Of a stretch of 41,256 nucleotides of DNA, positions 39,531-41,256 are shown piece by piece. The notes under the pieces are model-generated. The model saw only the letters and a program-made list of their open reading frames with translations. It did not search any database and was not told where the DNA came from. The stretch covers positions 1 to 41,256 of the forward strand of contig JBFXAN010000048.1 in NCBI GenBank assembly GCA_050184225.1, given 5' to 3'. Source of the stretch: JBFXAN01 sp050184225 (GTDB taxonomy: Bacteria; Chloroflexota; Dehalococcoidia; CAUJGQ01). Both the position numbers and the translations under genes were made by a program. Every line of letters starts with the position of its first letter. Within the stretch, counting starts at the first letter, position 1.

Positions 39531-40501
39531 GATACCGCCTCCGCCTTGACGCGGCCACGAAGGAGGGCGAGCAGGAGCACGCCGGCGATCACCAGCGCCC
39601 CGGTCAGGAGCAGCGCAAGCGGGGCGCCAAGGTTGTCCTCGAAGTGCCGGAAGATGAAGAGGATCAGACCGAGGAAGAGGCCGCCCACCGCCACGACGAT
39701 CACGCCGAAGTCCGCGCGCCGGAGTCCGAGGGCGATCAACGCCACACCCGCGCCGAAGACCAGCAGTTCGATCCAGAGACGGTTGCCGGCGAGATAGGCG
39801 GCGATGATGAGCCCGGCCATGATCCCGGCCGCGCTGAGCAGACGGGCGACGGTGGTCGGACCGAATCGCCCTGACTCCGTGGCAGCAAGCAGCACCGCGC
39901 CGAATGCCGCGATCAGGAGTCCGGCGGTCTCCGCTTCGTAGCCCTCCACCCACTGCGCCGCCGCAACGGCGAGCACAACAAAGCTGCCGGCCACGGCAAC
40001 CATCTGCGGTTGCGCCGGCTGCACTGCCCAGAGGCCGAGGGCCAGCCCGGTGGCGGTCGTACCAGCGAGCAGCAGAACCTGCCGGTCATCCCAGCCACCC
40101 TCATATCCGGCGACCGCCGCGGCTCCGGCGATGAGCGCCACCGCAGCGAGCCACGCGACACCGCTCGCCCGCTGCACCGCCGGTTGAACCGCCGTCCGCA
40201 TCGCCAGCCCGGCGAGCAACAGCAATGTGCCCGGCACGGCGAGCACCGCGATCCGTGCCCAGGTGCGCAGATCTTCCCAATTCTGCGCGATGAGCGTGAT
40301 GACGCCGACCACGGCAACGGCGATGCCGAGATAGAGCATCGCTTCGAGGATGCTCGGACGCTCGGCGTCGACGCCACGGCCGCCATCGGATCGTCTTTGC
40401 TCGAACGCGAGAATGCGCCGCGCCTGCTCCTCGTCGATCAGGCCGGCATTGTGCCAGCGGTTCAGCTGCTCTTCGACCGATGACGTCCGCAGGAGGTCCA
40501 C
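39527..40501 (-). CDS. DUF2157-like polytopic membrane protein
   Basis: Integral membrane protein of about 324 aa with roughly nine to ten hydrophobic helices (AMLYLGIAVAVVGVITLIAQ, GIMAGLIIAAYLAGNRLWIE). The cytosolic N terminus (VEEQLNRWHNAGLIDEEQAR followed by RILAFEQ) is the DUF2157 pattern. Start uncertain: GTG 40501 is a reasonable choice just before the domain; earlier codons run into the promoter area of the divergent MFS gene. The next gene overlaps by four bases (GTGA). Confidence 0.8.
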   Translation of the reverse strand: MDLLRTSSVEEQLNRWHNAGLIDEEQARRILAFEQRRSDGGRGVDAERPSILEAMLYLGIAVAVVGVITLIAQNWEDLRTWARIAVLAVPGTLLLLAGLAMRTAVQPAVQRASGVAWLAAVALIAGAAAVAGYEGGWDDRQVLLLAGTTATGLALGLWAVQPAQPQMVAVAGSFVVLAVAAAQWVEGYEAETAGLLIAAFGAVLLAATESGRFGPTTVARLLSAAGIMAGLIIAAYLAGNRLWIELLVFGAGVALIALGLRRADFGVIVVAVGGLFLGLILFIFRHFEDNLGAPLALLLTGALVIAGVLLLALLRGRVKAEAVS

Positions 40502-40635
40502 GTGGTCAGTGTAGTCGGAAACCGCGGACCGATGTCCGGCGCTACAACACCCGCCCTTCCGAGAGCCACGACTGACGGGCATCCAGCCGTGAGCCGGCGT
40601 ACACTGGCGGCAGGTTCCACGGCTTTGGGGGGAGC

Positions 40636-41256
40636 GTGGCACGTCCAACACTGCCGGCATCGGCGGGTTCGAGTGACCTGGCGGCGCGGTCTTCGGTGAA
40701 GGCGCCGCGCGGCGGCACGTTCGCGGCGCTGGCGGTGCCGTTCTACGGCCGGCTGTGGATGAGCGGGTGGCTCTGGAATCTCACCCGTTGGATGGGCGTG
40801 TTCCTAGGCAGCTACCTCGTCACGCAACTCACCGGCTCACCGATCCTGGTCCAGCTCGTCGGAGCAGCGTTCTTCGCGCCGATGTTCTTCGCCGGCGCGC
40901 TCGGCGGTGTCATCTCCGACCGTTTCGACCGGCGCCGGACGATCCTGGCGCAGTTGCTCATTCTCATACCGATCGCCGTTGGGATGAGCCTGATCGTGAT
41001 CGGCGGCGGCGTGCGCGTCTGGATGATCTATCCGTTCATGCTGGCGATCGGCCTGGGTGGCGTGATCGATATGACCAGCCGGCGGGCATTGGTCTGGGAC
41101 TTCGTCGGCGAGGAGCGGGTAACGAATGCGCTGGCGCTGGAATCGCTGAGCATGACCGGCGGGAACATGCTCGGCAGCCTCGTCGGCGGCGCCGTGATCA
41201 ACTTCATCGGCACCGGCCAGGCCTTCATGGTGATCGCCGTCTGCTATGTTGGTTCG
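40636..41256 (+). CDS. MFS transporter, 3' end outside window
   Basis: GTG 40636 follows GGGGGGAGC; the frame is open to the last base, giving 207 residues. After a ~25-residue polar N terminus come helices GWLWNLTRWMGVFLGSYLVT and LVQLVGAAFFAPMFFAGALG. MFS motif A is GGVISDRFDRRRTILAQLL, and further helices include MSLIVIGGGVRVWMIYPFML. The style (a first helix without charged motifs, then 'GaLaDRfdRrr') is that of the enterobactin-exporter/macrolide-efflux MFS_3 branch. The C-terminal half is cut off. Substrate not deducible. Confidence 0.9.
   Translation, partial: MARPTLPASAGSSDLAARSSVKAPRGGTFAALAVPFYGRLWMSGWLWNLTRWMGVFLGSYLVTQLTGSPILVQLVGAAFFAPMFFAGALGGVISDRFDRRRTILAQLLILIPIAVGMSLIVIGGGVRVWMIYPFMLAIGLGGVIDMTSRRALVWDFVGEERVTNALALESLSMTGGNMLGSLVGGAVINFIGTGQAFMVIAVCYVGS

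Noticed and set aside
1..41256. tRNA or rRNA genes
   Set aside because: I scanned for T-loop and anticodon-arm patterns and rRNA-like stretches and saw no convincing one; a covariance-model scan would settle it.

Overview
The window is a visibly GC-rich stretch of bacterial chromosome. No rRNA, tRNA, CRISPR array or transposase gene is visible. The gene mix is a DHA2 exporter, Uma2 nuclease, DUF2171, DUF7662, an LLM flavin oxidoreductase, a class III CoA-transferase, many zinc-ribbon proteins, GTG starts, and an AbiEii-like nucleotidyltransferase with its usual small partner. This fits a Chloroflexota genome, perhaps Thermomicrobia or a relative. That assignment is an inference from gene style, not a marker gene. 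Both ends cut genes: a TPR protein at the left and an MFS transporter at the right.

Left part (1-5.3 kb). The 3' end of a TPR regulator overlaps a class I isoprenyl-diphosphate-synthase-like gene. Twelve bases later comes a 90-residue acidic peptide whose only cysteine is fourth from its end (CTYT). This recalls ComQ/ComX pheromone loci and CaaX prenylation, and is one of the two best candidates for an undescribed system. A palindromic element, a DHA2-type exporter (minus strand), an O-methyltransferase and a DUF2171-like protein follow.

Signalling and peptide/export region (5.4-14.4 kb). A PAS protein with a decayed ATPase-like segment and a LuxR HTH is followed by an OmpR-type regulator whose receiver has lost its phosphorylation residues. 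Next are two tiny paralogous Q/N/D-rich proteins with structured leaders. Then comes an 860-aa fusion of a double zinc ribbon, an inactive peptidase-MA-like domain and a full ABC exporter half. After it lie a zinc-ribbon protein with four tandem repeats and a HAMP protein with no output domain. This is the second candidate system.

Middle part (14.4-24.2 kb). A VOC protein, a single-domain response regulator, a secreted protein, a small helical protein, a GNAT, a GGDEF-GAF-PAS protein, a YfcE-like phosphodiesterase and a small membrane protein precede a yybP-ykoY (Mn2+) riboswitch. The riboswitch controls terC and probably the following DUF21/CBS transporter gene. A GltD/NfnB-like flavoprotein ends this part.

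Right part (24.2-41.3 kb). On the minus strand are a Uma2 protein, an alpha/beta hydrolase coupled to an LLM oxidoreductase, a methyltransferase and a DinB-like protein. A plus-strand run of small genes starts with a double zinc-ribbon protein. Then come a small DUF4873-like protein, the nucleotidyltransferase pair, an ECF sigma factor and a STAND ATPase/GNAT-like/HTH fusion. A class III CoA-transferase, an NHL propeller, IlvD, a two-gene membrane operon and the cut MFS gene complete the window.

Three palindromic elements of about 128-137 bp with near-perfect 31-bp stems, plus one related nested copy and one unrelated double hairpin, are scattered between genes and look like non-autonomous MITE/REP-type repeats.
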